From the NCBI GenBank assembly GCA_040768905.1, contig JAXGMA010000001.1, positions 744,001-808,000 on the forward strand: DNA of 64,000 bases, in the 5' to 3' direction. The notes below the pieces were generated by a model. The model was given only the letters and a program-made list of their open reading frames with translations. It had not been told where the DNA came from and made no database searches. The position numbers and the translations under genes are program-made. The DNA comes from SZUA-584 sp040768905. GTDB lineage: Bacteria > Bacillota > Clostridia > Christensenellales > SZUA-584. Positions 17,275-24,882 of the stretch are shown one piece after another. The stretch's first letter is position 1; each line of letters starts with the position of its first letter.

Positions 17275-18297
17275 ATGAAACAGGCAGTAATGATAGAACC
17301 GGGGAAAATAGAATTTCGAGATGTCGATATTCCGAAAATCAATCCGGATGAAGTATTGATCAAGACACATCGCATCGGCATATGCGGTTCGGATATCCAT
17401 GTTTATCACGGCAAGCATCCGTACACCTCTTATCCGATCGTTCAGGGCCACGAGATCTCGGGCGAAATCGCCAAAGTCGGTGAAAATGTGCAAGGCCTTA
17501 AAGAAGGAGACCTAGTGACGGTCATGCCTCAGGTTGTGTGCGGAGAATGTTACCCTTGTCTTCACGATCAGTATCATATTTGCGATAATTTAAAAGTACT
17601 GGGGTTTCAAACGACGGGCACGGCTTCAGAGTATTTCAAGATCAATGCAGCCAGCGTGCTGAAGACTGACAGTATCACAGACTTAAATGATATCGCCTTT
17701 ATCGAACCCGTCGCTGTGGCCGTCCACGCGCTTGGTAGGCTGGGCGATATAAGCGGTAAAAAAATACTGGTTCTCGGCGCGGGACCGATCGGCAATCTGA
17801 TCGGGCAGGCAGCAAAAGCATTGGGTGCACAGCAGGTAATGATCACTGATGTAAGCGATTTTCGTCTGGAGCTGGCAGCAAAATGCAATATAGACCATTG
17901 CATCAACACACAAAAGGTTGATTTGGGCTCCGCGCTGGTTGAAAAATTCGGCCATGACAAAGCAGACTGCATTTTAGACTGCGCCGGTGTCAGCGCATCC
18001 ATTGATGCAGCCATCAGCAACGCAAGAAAAGGCTCCGATATTGTTGTTGTCGCGGTGTTTTCAAAAAAGGAAAGCGTCGATCTTGGGCTTATACAAGACA
18101 GGGAGCTTCGGCTGATCGGTACGCTGATGTACAAAAAAGAGGATTTTTTGAAAGCCATCGATATCATTGCAAAAAAACAAATCAACATCGGGATCCTCGT
18201 GACCAATACATTTGGCTTTGATGAGTTTTCTGATGCTTATGAATTTATTGAAAAACAAAAAGATCAGGCGATGAAAATCATAGTTCAATTAGATTAA
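17275..18297 (+). CDS. zinc-dependent medium-chain dehydrogenase 4
   Basis: 340 residues from the ATG at 17275 (an overlapping GTG at 17272 is closer to the GGAGGG at 17262-17267 and less well spaced). Zinc residues in GICGSDIHVYHGKHP and GHEISG, structural zinc CGECYPCLHDQYHIC, nucleotide fold VLGAGPIGNLIG. HVYHGKHPYTSYP is shared in form with dehydrogenase 5 (30223), suggesting those two are closest. Follows the kinase and precedes the isomerase-like gene with a 19-bp gap. Confidence 0.88.
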   Translation: MKQAVMIEPGKIEFRDVDIPKINPDEVLIKTHRIGICGSDIHVYHGKHPYTSYPIVQGHEISGEIAKVGENVQGLKEGDLVTVMPQVVCGECYPCLHDQYHICDNLKVLGFQTTGTASEYFKINAASVLKTDSITDLNDIAFIEPVAVAVHALGRLGDISGKKILVLGAGPIGNLIGQAAKALGAQQVMITDVSDFRLELAAKCNIDHCINTQKVDLGSALVEKFGHDKADCILDCAGVSASIDAAISNARKGSDIVVVAVFSKKESVDLGLIQDRELRLIGTLMYKKEDFLKAIDIIAKKQINIGILVTNTFGFDEFSDAYEFIEKQKDQAMKIIVQLD

Positions 18298-18315
18298 TAC
18301 ATAGGGGGGGATATA

Positions 18316-19740
18316 ATGAGGAATGTCAAAGTCGGGTTGGTCGGTTTGTTTCACAGGAACGCCCGGGGTGACGACGAGGCTTTCGACCGCATTGTTCTTG
18401 AGCTCGAAGCCTTGTCAAAACAAAAGGGATTCGATTTTTTCCCTGTGAGAGAAAAGGTTTACAGCTACGACGACGGTATTAAGGCAGTCAACACGCTGAA
18501 TGATGCGGGAGTGGATTTCACACTGATGCTCTCTGCAAGCGTCACGATCGGAAATGCTGTGATTCCGTTCGGGAATTTGAACAGTTATATCGGGATCTGG
18601 TCGATCCCTGAGGGCACACAGGAAGGCTTTTTGCCGTTGAATTCTTTTTGCGGTTCCATGATATTTGCAGGGGTGCTTGGCACTTACCTCAAAGACAAAA
18701 ATATTCAATTCAAGTGGTTCTATGGGTATACGGACAATCCGCTTTTTATAGAAAGGTTCGAGATCACGCTGAAAGCCATCAAAGCGATTCTGCTGCTTAA
18801 ACACAGCAGAGTCGGCTGTGTTGGCCCTTTGGTGGAAGGCTTTGATTATTTAGCTGTCAATGAAGCACAGATCTACAAGCTGTACGGGACATACACAGGC
18901 AGGCTGCACTCAGTCGAAGAGATCATCAAGAGGGCAAAGGCTTACGCACACAGCAATGTGAAAAGCGAATTAGACCTGATACATGAGGAAGGCGCATCAA
19001 CAAAAAGCGTCAGCGATGAATCGATGGACAAAATGGCGCGTTTATCTCTGGCGCTCAAAGACTTTGCCAACGAAAACAGTTACAATGCACTGGCGATCAG
19101 CTGCTGGACGAGACTGCGTGAAGAATACGGCATGGTGCCATGTGCTGTTATCAGCAGATTAAACAATCAGGGGCTTATCGCTGCCTGCGAAGCCGATTTT
19201 GACGGTGCAATCGGTATGCTGATAGAATCTTCTTTTGGCGGCCAGCCGTCATCGCTCGTTGACCTCGTGAGCCTTGATGAACAGGACATGTCGATGAATA
19301 TTTGGCATTGCGGGCCGGCGCCCAAATGTATGGCCGATGAAAAGGGCATCAAATGGGATGAGCATTTTAATATGGGTTGTTACGATAAGAACGGCGCATG
19401 GTGCGGATGCGGCGCGGTCGCCGACCTGCAGTTCAAAATGGGAAAGGTGACTGTCAGCCGTCTGTCAAGCAAAGCGGAGGAAGCTGTGGTCTTTACAGCA
19501 GACATGATCGACAAAATTGCGTATCAGGGTTCTTCCGGCTGGATCAAAAACTTCAAGATGCAGGGCAAGAAGCTCGATCTTAAAGAATTGCTTTCAGTGA
19601 TATACAATTACAGAGTTGACCATCATATGACTTTCGGCTACGGCGACAATGAGGACGCATACCTGGAGTTTGCCAACTGGAAGAAGCTGAAGATAGCAGC
19701 AGCAAGCCAGTATGCGCCGTATTTACAAAGCCGCGGGTAA
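18316..19740 (+). CDS. L-fucose/L-arabinose isomerase-like protein
   Basis: 474 residues with the two-part build of fucose/arabinose isomerases. The C-terminal half shows the metal and substrate residues ACEADFDGAIGMLI (Glu and Asp) and the His in NIWHCGPAP, expected for aldose-ketose isomerisation with Mn2+. The N-terminal domain is divergent. Likely converts an aldose to a ketose for the upstream kinase. It starts at ATG 18316 after GGGGGG. Whether it acts on a free aldose or another hydroxy-aldehyde cannot be told. Other proteins of this fold isomerise sulfoquinovose, but no sulfo-sugar genes are nearby. Confidence 0.8.
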   Translation: MRNVKVGLVGLFHRNARGDDEAFDRIVLELEALSKQKGFDFFPVREKVYSYDDGIKAVNTLNDAGVDFTLMLSASVTIGNAVIPFGNLNSYIGIWSIPEGTQEGFLPLNSFCGSMIFAGVLGTYLKDKNIQFKWFYGYTDNPLFIERFEITLKAIKAILLLKHSRVGCVGPLVEGFDYLAVNEAQIYKLYGTYTGRLHSVEEIIKRAKAYAHSNVKSELDLIHEEGASTKSVSDESMDKMARLSLALKDFANENSYNALAISCWTRLREEYGMVPCAVISRLNNQGLIAACEADFDGAIGMLIESSFGGQPSSLVDLVSLDEQDMSMNIWHCGPAPKCMADEKGIKWDEHFNMGCYDKNGAWCGCGAVADLQFKMGKVTVSRLSSKAEEAVVFTADMIDKIAYQGSSGWIKNFKMQGKKLDLKELLSVIYNYRVDHHMTFGYGDNEDAYLEFANWKKLKIAAASQYAPYLQSRG

Positions 19741-19819
19741 AAAAGCAGCATAGAAAATACAACATAAACTAAAAAACAAAAATAAAAAACAAAAAACAAA
19801 AAACAAGAGGGAGATGTTC
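19741..19819 (+). other. A-rich untranslated spacer with repeated AAAAAAC units
   Basis: Almost pure A with C interruptions; the unit AAAAAAC or AAAAAACA recurs about six times between 19770 and 19806. It ends in the GAGGGAG ribosome site. A flexible, unstructured leader could raise translation of the epimerase; slippage is also possible. Confidence 0.5.
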
Positions 19820-20689
19820 ATGAATAAAGTAGGGATATATTTTGCATTCTGGACCCATGATTGGACTGCGGATTATATGTTATATCTGGATAAGGTTTCA
19901 AGGCTCGGCTTTGATATCTTAGAGGTCGGCTCGGGTGCCGTATTGGAGATGCCAAAACATAAACAGAGGGATCTTAAAAAGGCAGCGCAGGATAAAGGCG
20001 TTGAGCTGACATACTGTATTGGTTTTACGGCAGACAAGGACATGGCTTCTGAGGATGAGACAGTGCGGCGAAATGGCATCGAATACGCAAAAAAGACGAT
20101 CGAAATGATCGGTTTTATGGAAGGTAAAGTATTCGGCGGCATCAATTATTCTTCATGGCCCGGCGTCCTCAATGAAGGCATTCGGGATAAAAGGCCATAT
20201 CTTGACCGCAGTATCGCCGGCATAAAAGAAGTCATCAAAACGGCTGAAGACTGCGGCGTACTGTATTGCCTTGAAGTCGTGAACCGCTTTGAACAGTATT
20301 TGATAAATACTGCGGCCGAGGGCGTCGCCTATATAGATGAAGTCGGAAGTCCTAATTTAAAACTGCTGCTTGATGTTTTTCATATGAATATTGAGGAAGA
20401 TGATATGACGCAGGCCATCATCACTGCCGGAGACAAACTTGGGCATTTTCATATTGGCGAAACAAACAGAAGGCCTCCCGGACAGGGCAGGATGCCATGG
20501 AAAGAGATTTTCGGAGCATTGAAATCCATTGGATACAGCGGCAGGATTGTCATGGAGCCGTTTGTCATGATGGGCGGCGAAGTGGGAAGAGATATCAAAG
20601 TATGGAGAGAGCTTAATCCGGAAAAGAGTGAAGAACTGCTTGACGCACAAGCAAAAGAAGCGCTGTCGTTTGTTAGAAGCATGATATAA
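19820..20689 (+). CDS. ketose 3-epimerase (D-allulose/D-tagatose 3-epimerase family)
   Basis: About 289-residue TIM barrel that closely follows the Agrobacterium D-psicose (allulose) 3-epimerase pattern: MNKVGIYFAFW start, LGFDILEVG, catalytic Glu in CLEVVNRFE, metal Asp in LLDVFHMNIEED, His in GHFHIGETNRR, and second catalytic Glu in VMEPFV. All four metal and catalytic residues are present. The ATG at 19814 abuts the GAGGGAG site; the next in-frame ATG at 19820 is properly spaced and begins at the family start. It interconverts ketose C3 epimers, for example allulose and fructose or pentulose equivalents. Confidence 0.9.
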   Translation: MNKVGIYFAFWTHDWTADYMLYLDKVSRLGFDILEVGSGAVLEMPKHKQRDLKKAAQDKGVELTYCIGFTADKDMASEDETVRRNGIEYAKKTIEMIGFMEGKVFGGINYSSWPGVLNEGIRDKRPYLDRSIAGIKEVIKTAEDCGVLYCLEVVNRFEQYLINTAAEGVAYIDEVGSPNLKLLLDVFHMNIEEDDMTQAIITAGDKLGHFHIGETNRRPPGQGRMPWKEIFGALKSIGYSGRIVMEPFVMMGGEVGRDIKVWRELNPEKSEELLDAQAKEALSFVRSMI

Positions 20690-20715
20690 AATTATGAACA
20701 AGGTGACACAAATAA

Positions 20716-20740
20716 GCCGGAGAAGCAGTGCTTCTCCGGC
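20716..20740. terminator. hairpin between convergent epimerase and DeoR genes
   Basis: GCCGGAGAAGC / GCTTCTCCGGC stem with a tiny loop, AT-rich on both sides. No long T run, but the position between convergent genes fits a two-way terminator. Confidence 0.65.
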
Positions 20741-20776
20741 TAATTATATGTGATTTGTTCAGAACGGGAAACCGAG

Positions 20777-21577
20777 CTATTTCTGGGTATTTTTTGCGAT
20801 CACGACGTTGATATCAATATTTTCAAGTTCTTCAAGCATATCTTTTTGGATCTTTGAATCAGTGATCATCACATCGATGGCACTTAATTCTGAAAAACGT
20901 ACGAATGAAGTTTTTCCGAATTTACTGCTGTCTGTCAGTAAAAAGATTTCATTGGCCATAGACAGATAAAACTCTTTCACCTTAGCCAGATCTATATTGG
21001 GCGTTGTGAGGCCTTGTGAGACGGTAATCCCATTTGCGGCTATGAAGGCTTTATCAACATGCAATCCCTCTAAAGAAGCCAAGGTTCTTGCGCCTACAGT
21101 ACAATGAAACCCTTTTCTTAATATACCCCCAGCCAAAATGATGCTGACAGAAGGCTCTCTTTCCAGATAAAAAGCGGTTTGAAGATCGTTAGTAACGACA
21201 GTCAAGTTGTTTCTTTGCTTTAATAATTTTGAAAACTCGAAGATGGTGGTTCCCGTGTCAAGTATGATGGTATCGCCGTTTCTGACATAATCAAGGGCAC
21301 ACGCGGCGATCTCTTTTTTTTCATTGACATGCGAAATTTCCTTCTCAAAGGAATTTGGTTCAAAGTTGGCCTGCTCTTTATTTTGTATCGCACCGCCGTG
21401 TGTGCGTTTGATAAGACCCATGGATTCTAAGTCACGAAGATCATTCCGGATGGTGGCGGGAGAAACATTAAACAAATCACATAATTGCGGCACAGTGACT
21501 TTGCTGTTTTTATTGATTGTGCTGACGATCAAATTCTTTCTTTCTTCAGCGAATATCCCGATTGGCTGTTCTTCCAT
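20777..21577 (-). CDS. DeoR-family transcriptional regulator
   Basis: 266-residue sugar-operon regulator. N-terminal winged helix (VTVPQLCDLFNVSPATIRNDLRDLESMGLIKRTHGGA, residues about 27-62) and a C-terminal DeoRC phosphosugar-sensing domain with NGDTIILDTGTT, TNDL and LAGGILR. DeoR proteins are usually repressors relieved by a phosphorylated sugar, here perhaps the product of the FGGY kinase. It is transcribed against the upstream operon and away from nothing obvious, so its target is probably the promoter at 11280 or others in the island. Confidence 0.92.
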   Translation of the reverse strand: MEEQPIGIFAEERKNLIVSTINKNSKVTVPQLCDLFNVSPATIRNDLRDLESMGLIKRTHGGAIQNKEQANFEPNSFEKEISHVNEKKEIAACALDYVRNGDTIILDTGTTIFEFSKLLKQRNNLTVVTNDLQTAFYLEREPSVSIILAGGILRKGFHCTVGARTLASLEGLHVDKAFIAANGITVSQGLTTPNIDLAKVKEFYLSMANEIFLLTDSSKFGKTSFVRFSELSAIDVMITDSKIQKDMLEELENIDINVVIAKNTQK

Positions 21578-21606
21578 AAGACAAAGACACTCCGTTTTTT
21601 TTAACT

Positions 21607-21635
21607 ATAATAACATATTTTATCTGAGTCTACAA
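21607..21635 (-). promoter_or_regulatory. promoter of the DeoR-type regulator gene
   Basis: Minus strand TTGTAG (21635-21630), 17-nt spacer, TATTAT (21612-21607). Confidence 0.4.
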
Positions 21636-21789
21636 CTAGATTATGCATATATTAATAACAATCAACACTAAACACTAAAAAACAAAAACAGCAATGCGTT
21701 AATAGCAAAGTATGATAAAGAAAATGAAGTCAGGCAGAAACCATCATGCCCCAAAGTGAAAAAAAGAACAACGCAATTATGTTGAGCAG

Positions 21790-22821
21790 TTATTGAGAAG
21801 CCGGAGAGGAAGTGGACTGGCCAAGGACCAGACGCGTCGGAACGGTAATGTGCTGCCGTCCATTGGATAAATTTCCGGAAATATTCTTGAAGAGAAGTTC
21901 TGTCGCGATAGTAGCAATAGAACTGATGGGCTGAGATACGGTGGTTAAAGAAGGCGCGCATAAACGTGAAATGAGCGTTCCGTCAAAACCAGTAAGTGAA
22001 ATGTCATGCGGAATACTAAGATTTTTGTCTCTTATGGCAAGATAAGCGCCGCTGGCCGTGAATTCATTAAAACAATGAATGGCCGTAGGCCGATCTTTCA
22101 TATCTATAAGCATGCAGGTATTCTCATAACCATACCGAGGAGACGGATAGCCGAAACGGACATATTCATCATTGTAAGCGATGCCGTGTGCTGCAAGAGC
22201 ATCTTTATACCCTTTGAGACGATTGGCAAAAGCGCCGGCATCAGTATAACCGAGAAAAGCGATCTTTCTGTGGCCTAAGGCGATCAAGTGCTCGACGATT
22301 TCTCTTGTGCCATGTTCGTCAGCGGAGTCAACCAGATCCACATCATCAATAACGGACTGTATAGAGACCACCTTTAACTGTTTGATTAAACTGTAAATAT
22401 TCAAATTAGTTTCAGGGACCCTGGCAAAGGCAATGATGCATCCGTCAATCTTTCTGTCGACCATTTCCTGAAGATACATTTCTAACACCTTGTTATCGGT
22501 ATTGTATGTACAAAGTGTCATGAGGTAACCTTTTGCCATGAGGTTTTTCTCGATACATTCAACCAATTCGCCGACAAAAGGGTTTATGATGTCGGATACA
22601 AAAACGCCAACATTCTTTGTGATGAAAGGAACACGAAAATTTGAAGTGGAAGAAGGCCTGTAGTCCAGATCCGTGATGGCTTGAATGATTGATTGCTTTG
22701 TCGCCTCTTTGACCATGCCCTCGTTATTGATATAACGGGAGACCGTGCTTGCGGACACGTTCGCTCTTTTTGCAACATCAGCAATCGTGACATGCTTGCG
22801 GCGGACAGTGGCTTTTCTCAT
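21790..22821 (-). CDS. LacI-family transcriptional regulator
   Basis: 343 residues. N-terminal helix-turn-helix VTIADVAKRANVSASTVSRYINN (residues about 11-33) with the hinge region, then a type 1 periplasmic-binding-like sensor domain (NVGVFVSDIINPFVGELVE, GHRKIAFLGY, ISLTGFDGT). It would bind a free sugar or a polyol. Divergent from the iron dehydrogenase at 23059; the gap between them holds paired promoters and an array of 8-bp repeats. Second regulator in the island besides the DeoR protein, so the two halves may answer to different signals. Confidence 0.93.
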   Translation of the reverse strand: MRKATVRRKHVTIADVAKRANVSASTVSRYINNEGMVKEATKQSIIQAITDLDYRPSSTSNFRVPFITKNVGVFVSDIINPFVGELVECIEKNLMAKGYLMTLCTYNTDNKVLEMYLQEMVDRKIDGCIIAFARVPETNLNIYSLIKQLKVVSIQSVIDDVDLVDSADEHGTREIVEHLIALGHRKIAFLGYTDAGAFANRLKGYKDALAAHGIAYNDEYVRFGYPSPRYGYENTCMLIDMKDRPTAIHCFNEFTASGAYLAIRDKNLSIPHDISLTGFDGTLISRLCAPSLTTVSQPISSIATIATELLFKNISGNLSNGRQHITVPTRLVLGQSTSSPASQ

Positions 22822-22853
22822 CTGAAAACCCCTTAATATGTTTATACTAGAAC

Positions 22854-22882
22854 ATTATACAGCATCATTGATATACAAGCAA
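22854..22882 (-). promoter_or_regulatory. promoter of the LacI-type regulator gene
   Basis: Minus strand TTGCTT (22882-22877), 17-nt spacer, TATAAT (22859-22854). An imperfect inverted repeat with ATGTT / AACAT arms (about 22838-22855) covers the region after the -10 box and may be an autoregulatory operator. Confidence 0.5.
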
Positions 22883-22891
22883 CCTTAAAAA

Positions 22892-22938
22892 ATATCAAAA
22901 TATCAAAATATCAATTCATAAAATATCAAAATATGAAA
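22892..22938. repeat. array of 8-bp ATATCAAA repeats between divergent promoters
   Basis: Copies start at 22892, 22900 and 22908 (last base T in the third) in perfect 8-bp register, then after seven bases at 22923 and a variant ATATGAAA at 22931. The array ends six bases before the -35 box at 22945. It may be a regulator binding array or an AT-rich upstream element. Confidence 0.7.
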
Positions 22939-22944
22939 ATAATA

Positions 22945-22974
22945 TTGACAAAAACACGCGGATAGAGATATAAT
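22945..22974 (+). promoter_or_regulatory. promoter of the iron dehydrogenase gene at 23059
   Basis: Consensus TTGACA (22945-22950), 18-nt spacer, consensus TATAAT (22969-22974). Confidence 0.65.
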
Positions 22975-23058
22975 GACGCAGAACATGAAACATACGCAGC
23001 TGACATGCAATTGCAGTTTGTGACACCACGATATTAAGACGAGCGCGGAGAAAAATGA

Positions 23059-24234
23059 ATGAATCCTTTTGAAGTATATTTTCCCGTAAAATTGATATTC
23101 GGAGTGGGTAAATACAAAGAGCTGGCCGTGCTCGCCAAAGAATATGGAAACAAGGCCCTTGCTGTGCTTGACCCTTTTCTGTTTGGAACGCCAAAGATGG
23201 ATGAGATAAGGGGCCTGTTTGCTGAAAAGGGCGTTAAACTGGTCGAATTCTATGAAGTCAAGCCGAATCCGCGTTATACGGATATGGATATGGGCGTTAG
23301 AAAGTGCATTGAAGAGCAATGCGATGTTGTTATCAGCATTGGCGGCGGCAGTGCCATTGATTCCGGAAAAGCCATAGCCATTGCGGCGGTACATGGAGGC
23401 TCGTGCTGGGATTATACTGTGCGCTATTATGAAATGGACAAAGTGCGCACCCCTTCATCAAAAGGTTTGCCGCATATCGTTGTCCCGACGACTGCCGGAA
23501 CCGGGACTGAAGCCACTTTCTGTTCGGTTATCAACAACCCTGAATTAAAATTAAAATGTGCGATCATCAATAAAATCGCTTTTCCGGATATCGGCATTAT
23601 TGATCCGTCGATCATGGTTTCTGCACCCAAGGATGTAACGGCATTGACAGGAATGGATACGTTTGCGCATGCATTTGAAACGTATATCAGCAACGGCGCC
23701 ACACCGTGGTCCGAAGCTTTATCTTTAAAATCTATTGAACTCTTTGCAAAAAGTATACGGACTGCCGTCCATGAACCAGATAATCTCAATGCGCGCATGG
23801 ATATGGCGGTTTCATGCAGTTTAGCTGGTGCAGCGATCTGTCAGGCAGGCCTCGCGGCACCCCATGCGATCGGGCAGCCGGTCAGCGCACTCAAAGATGC
23901 ACCCCACGGGGGAACTCTTGCCGCATGTATCCCACAGATTATTGAATGGACTATTCCCTTCGCTCAGGAGAAATTTGCCAAGGTCTCAGAAATTTTTGAT
24001 CCAACGATATTTAAACTGACAACCGAAGAAAAGGCGAAAAAGCTTCCGGAAATATTGATGTCGTTATACAAAGATATTGAAATTTCACCCACGTTCGGAG
24101 GTTACGGTCTTAGCAAAGAGGAGATACCCAATGCAGTAGACATATGCTTTGGTGGCTTTCAATGGGATTTGGGAGGGCATCCGAAACCCATCTCGAAGGA
24201 AGACGCTGCCGAATTGTTTTTAAGATGTCTGTAA
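23059..24234 (+). CDS. iron-containing alcohol dehydrogenase 1
   Basis: 391 residues, group III alcohol dehydrogenase fold. NAD-binding GGGSAIDSGKA, VPTTAGTGTEAT, and the iron ligands Asp/His spread over GIIDPS, DTFAHAFE, HAIGQP and DAPHGGTLAA. Relatives reduce lactaldehyde, glycolaldehyde, butanal or succinic semialdehyde. In this setting it may re-oxidise NADH by reducing an aldehyde formed from the sugar. The ATG at 23059 follows GCGGAG by eight bases. It is divergent from the LacI regulator and 30 bp from the tautomerase gene. Confidence 0.9.
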   Translation: MNPFEVYFPVKLIFGVGKYKELAVLAKEYGNKALAVLDPFLFGTPKMDEIRGLFAEKGVKLVEFYEVKPNPRYTDMDMGVRKCIEEQCDVVISIGGGSAIDSGKAIAIAAVHGGSCWDYTVRYYEMDKVRTPSSKGLPHIVVPTTAGTGTEATFCSVINNPELKLKCAIINKIAFPDIGIIDPSIMVSAPKDVTALTGMDTFAHAFETYISNGATPWSEALSLKSIELFAKSIRTAVHEPDNLNARMDMAVSCSLAGAAICQAGLAAPHAIGQPVSALKDAPHGGTLAACIPQIIEWTIPFAQEKFAKVSEIFDPTIFKLTTEEKAKKLPEILMSLYKDIEISPTFGGYGLSKEEIPNAVDICFGGFQWDLGGHPKPISKEDAAELFLRCL

Positions 24235-24264
24235 AAGCAAAAGTCAATCTATAAGGAGATTTAT

Positions 24265-24609
24265 ATGCCATATATAAGTATAAGCACATCAAAAAAACTG
24301 ACACAGGAAAAAATGGATGAAATAAAAAAAAGTATTGGAAAAATCATTGACATCATTCCGGAAAAAACGGAAGAATGGCTGATGATCAAGTTTGATGGCG
24401 GCAGCAGCATGTATTTTGGCGGAAAAGGACATGACGGGATTGCATATATAGAAATAAACCTATATAAAAAAGCACCGATGCAAAATAAAAAAGATTTAAC
24501 AGAACAGGTATATTCCGTTTTTGAAAAAGTTTTAGGGATGAAAAGTAAAGATATTTTCCTAACGATCAATGAACATGAAAACTGGGGTGCTGAGGGAAAA
24601 TATAAATAA
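24265..24609 (+). CDS. MIF/4-oxalocrotonate-type tautomerase family protein
   Basis: 114 residues beginning MPYISISTSKKL, so Pro is residue 2, the catalytic N-terminal proline of this superfamily once the Met is removed. The length and the repeated beta-alpha-beta pattern fit the MIF branch (phenylpyruvate/dopachrome tautomerase-like). AAGGAG lies before the ATG. Its presence between two catabolic units is unusual; it may tautomerise an enol or keto acid in the pathway. Lys- and Ile-rich, more AT-rich than its neighbours, which hints at separate origin. Confidence 0.75.
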   Translation: MPYISISTSKKLTQEKMDEIKKSIGKIIDIIPEKTEEWLMIKFDGGSSMYFGGKGHDGIAYIEINLYKKAPMQNKKDLTEQVYSVFEKVLGMKSKDIFLTINEHENWGAEGKYK

Positions 24610-24631
24610 AACATGCCCGAAAAGATAAAGA

Positions 24632-24658
24632 ATCTGTTTCTTATTCATATGAACAGAT
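24632..24658. terminator. hairpin downstream of the tautomerase gene
   Basis: Perfect 7-bp arms ATCTGTT / AACAGAT; the right arm side contains TTCATATGAA. No T tract, so termination is uncertain; it could also be an operator upstream of the ABC promoter. Confidence 0.4.
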
Positions 24659-24693
24659 AAGATGTATTTCAAAAAAATGAAGAGATAAAAATG

Positions 24694-24722
24694 TTGACAA
24701 GCCTATATAGAATAGATAAAAT
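24694..24722 (+). promoter_or_regulatory. promoter of the ABC importer operon
   Basis: Consensus TTGACA (24694-24699), 17-nt spacer, TAAAAT (24717-24722), 160 nt upstream of the ATPase gene. Confidence 0.6.
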
Positions 24723-24882
24723 GAAAGCAATAAAGAACAAATGAAAACGAAGCACACATAAACGCTATCGAACATTAGCAGTTTGGTCAAATATGACCAT
24801 AGGTATGTATTTTATGCAGTTTATACAATGCTATCAGAATCCACAATAAAATAGTTCTGCAATACCTGGGGGAGGTGGAAGA
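24723..24882 (+). other. 160-nt leader of the ABC operon with an inverted repeat
   Basis: Untranslated leader between promoter and ATPase gene. It holds GGTCA-AATA-TGACC (24785-24798), a perfect 5-bp inverted repeat of regulator-site size, and ends in a strong GGGGGAGG ribosome site. No known riboswitch recognised. Confidence 0.45.

Noticed and set aside
17607..18206. 199-codon open frame on the minus strand
   Set aside because: Antisense to zinc dehydrogenase 4, no ribosome site.
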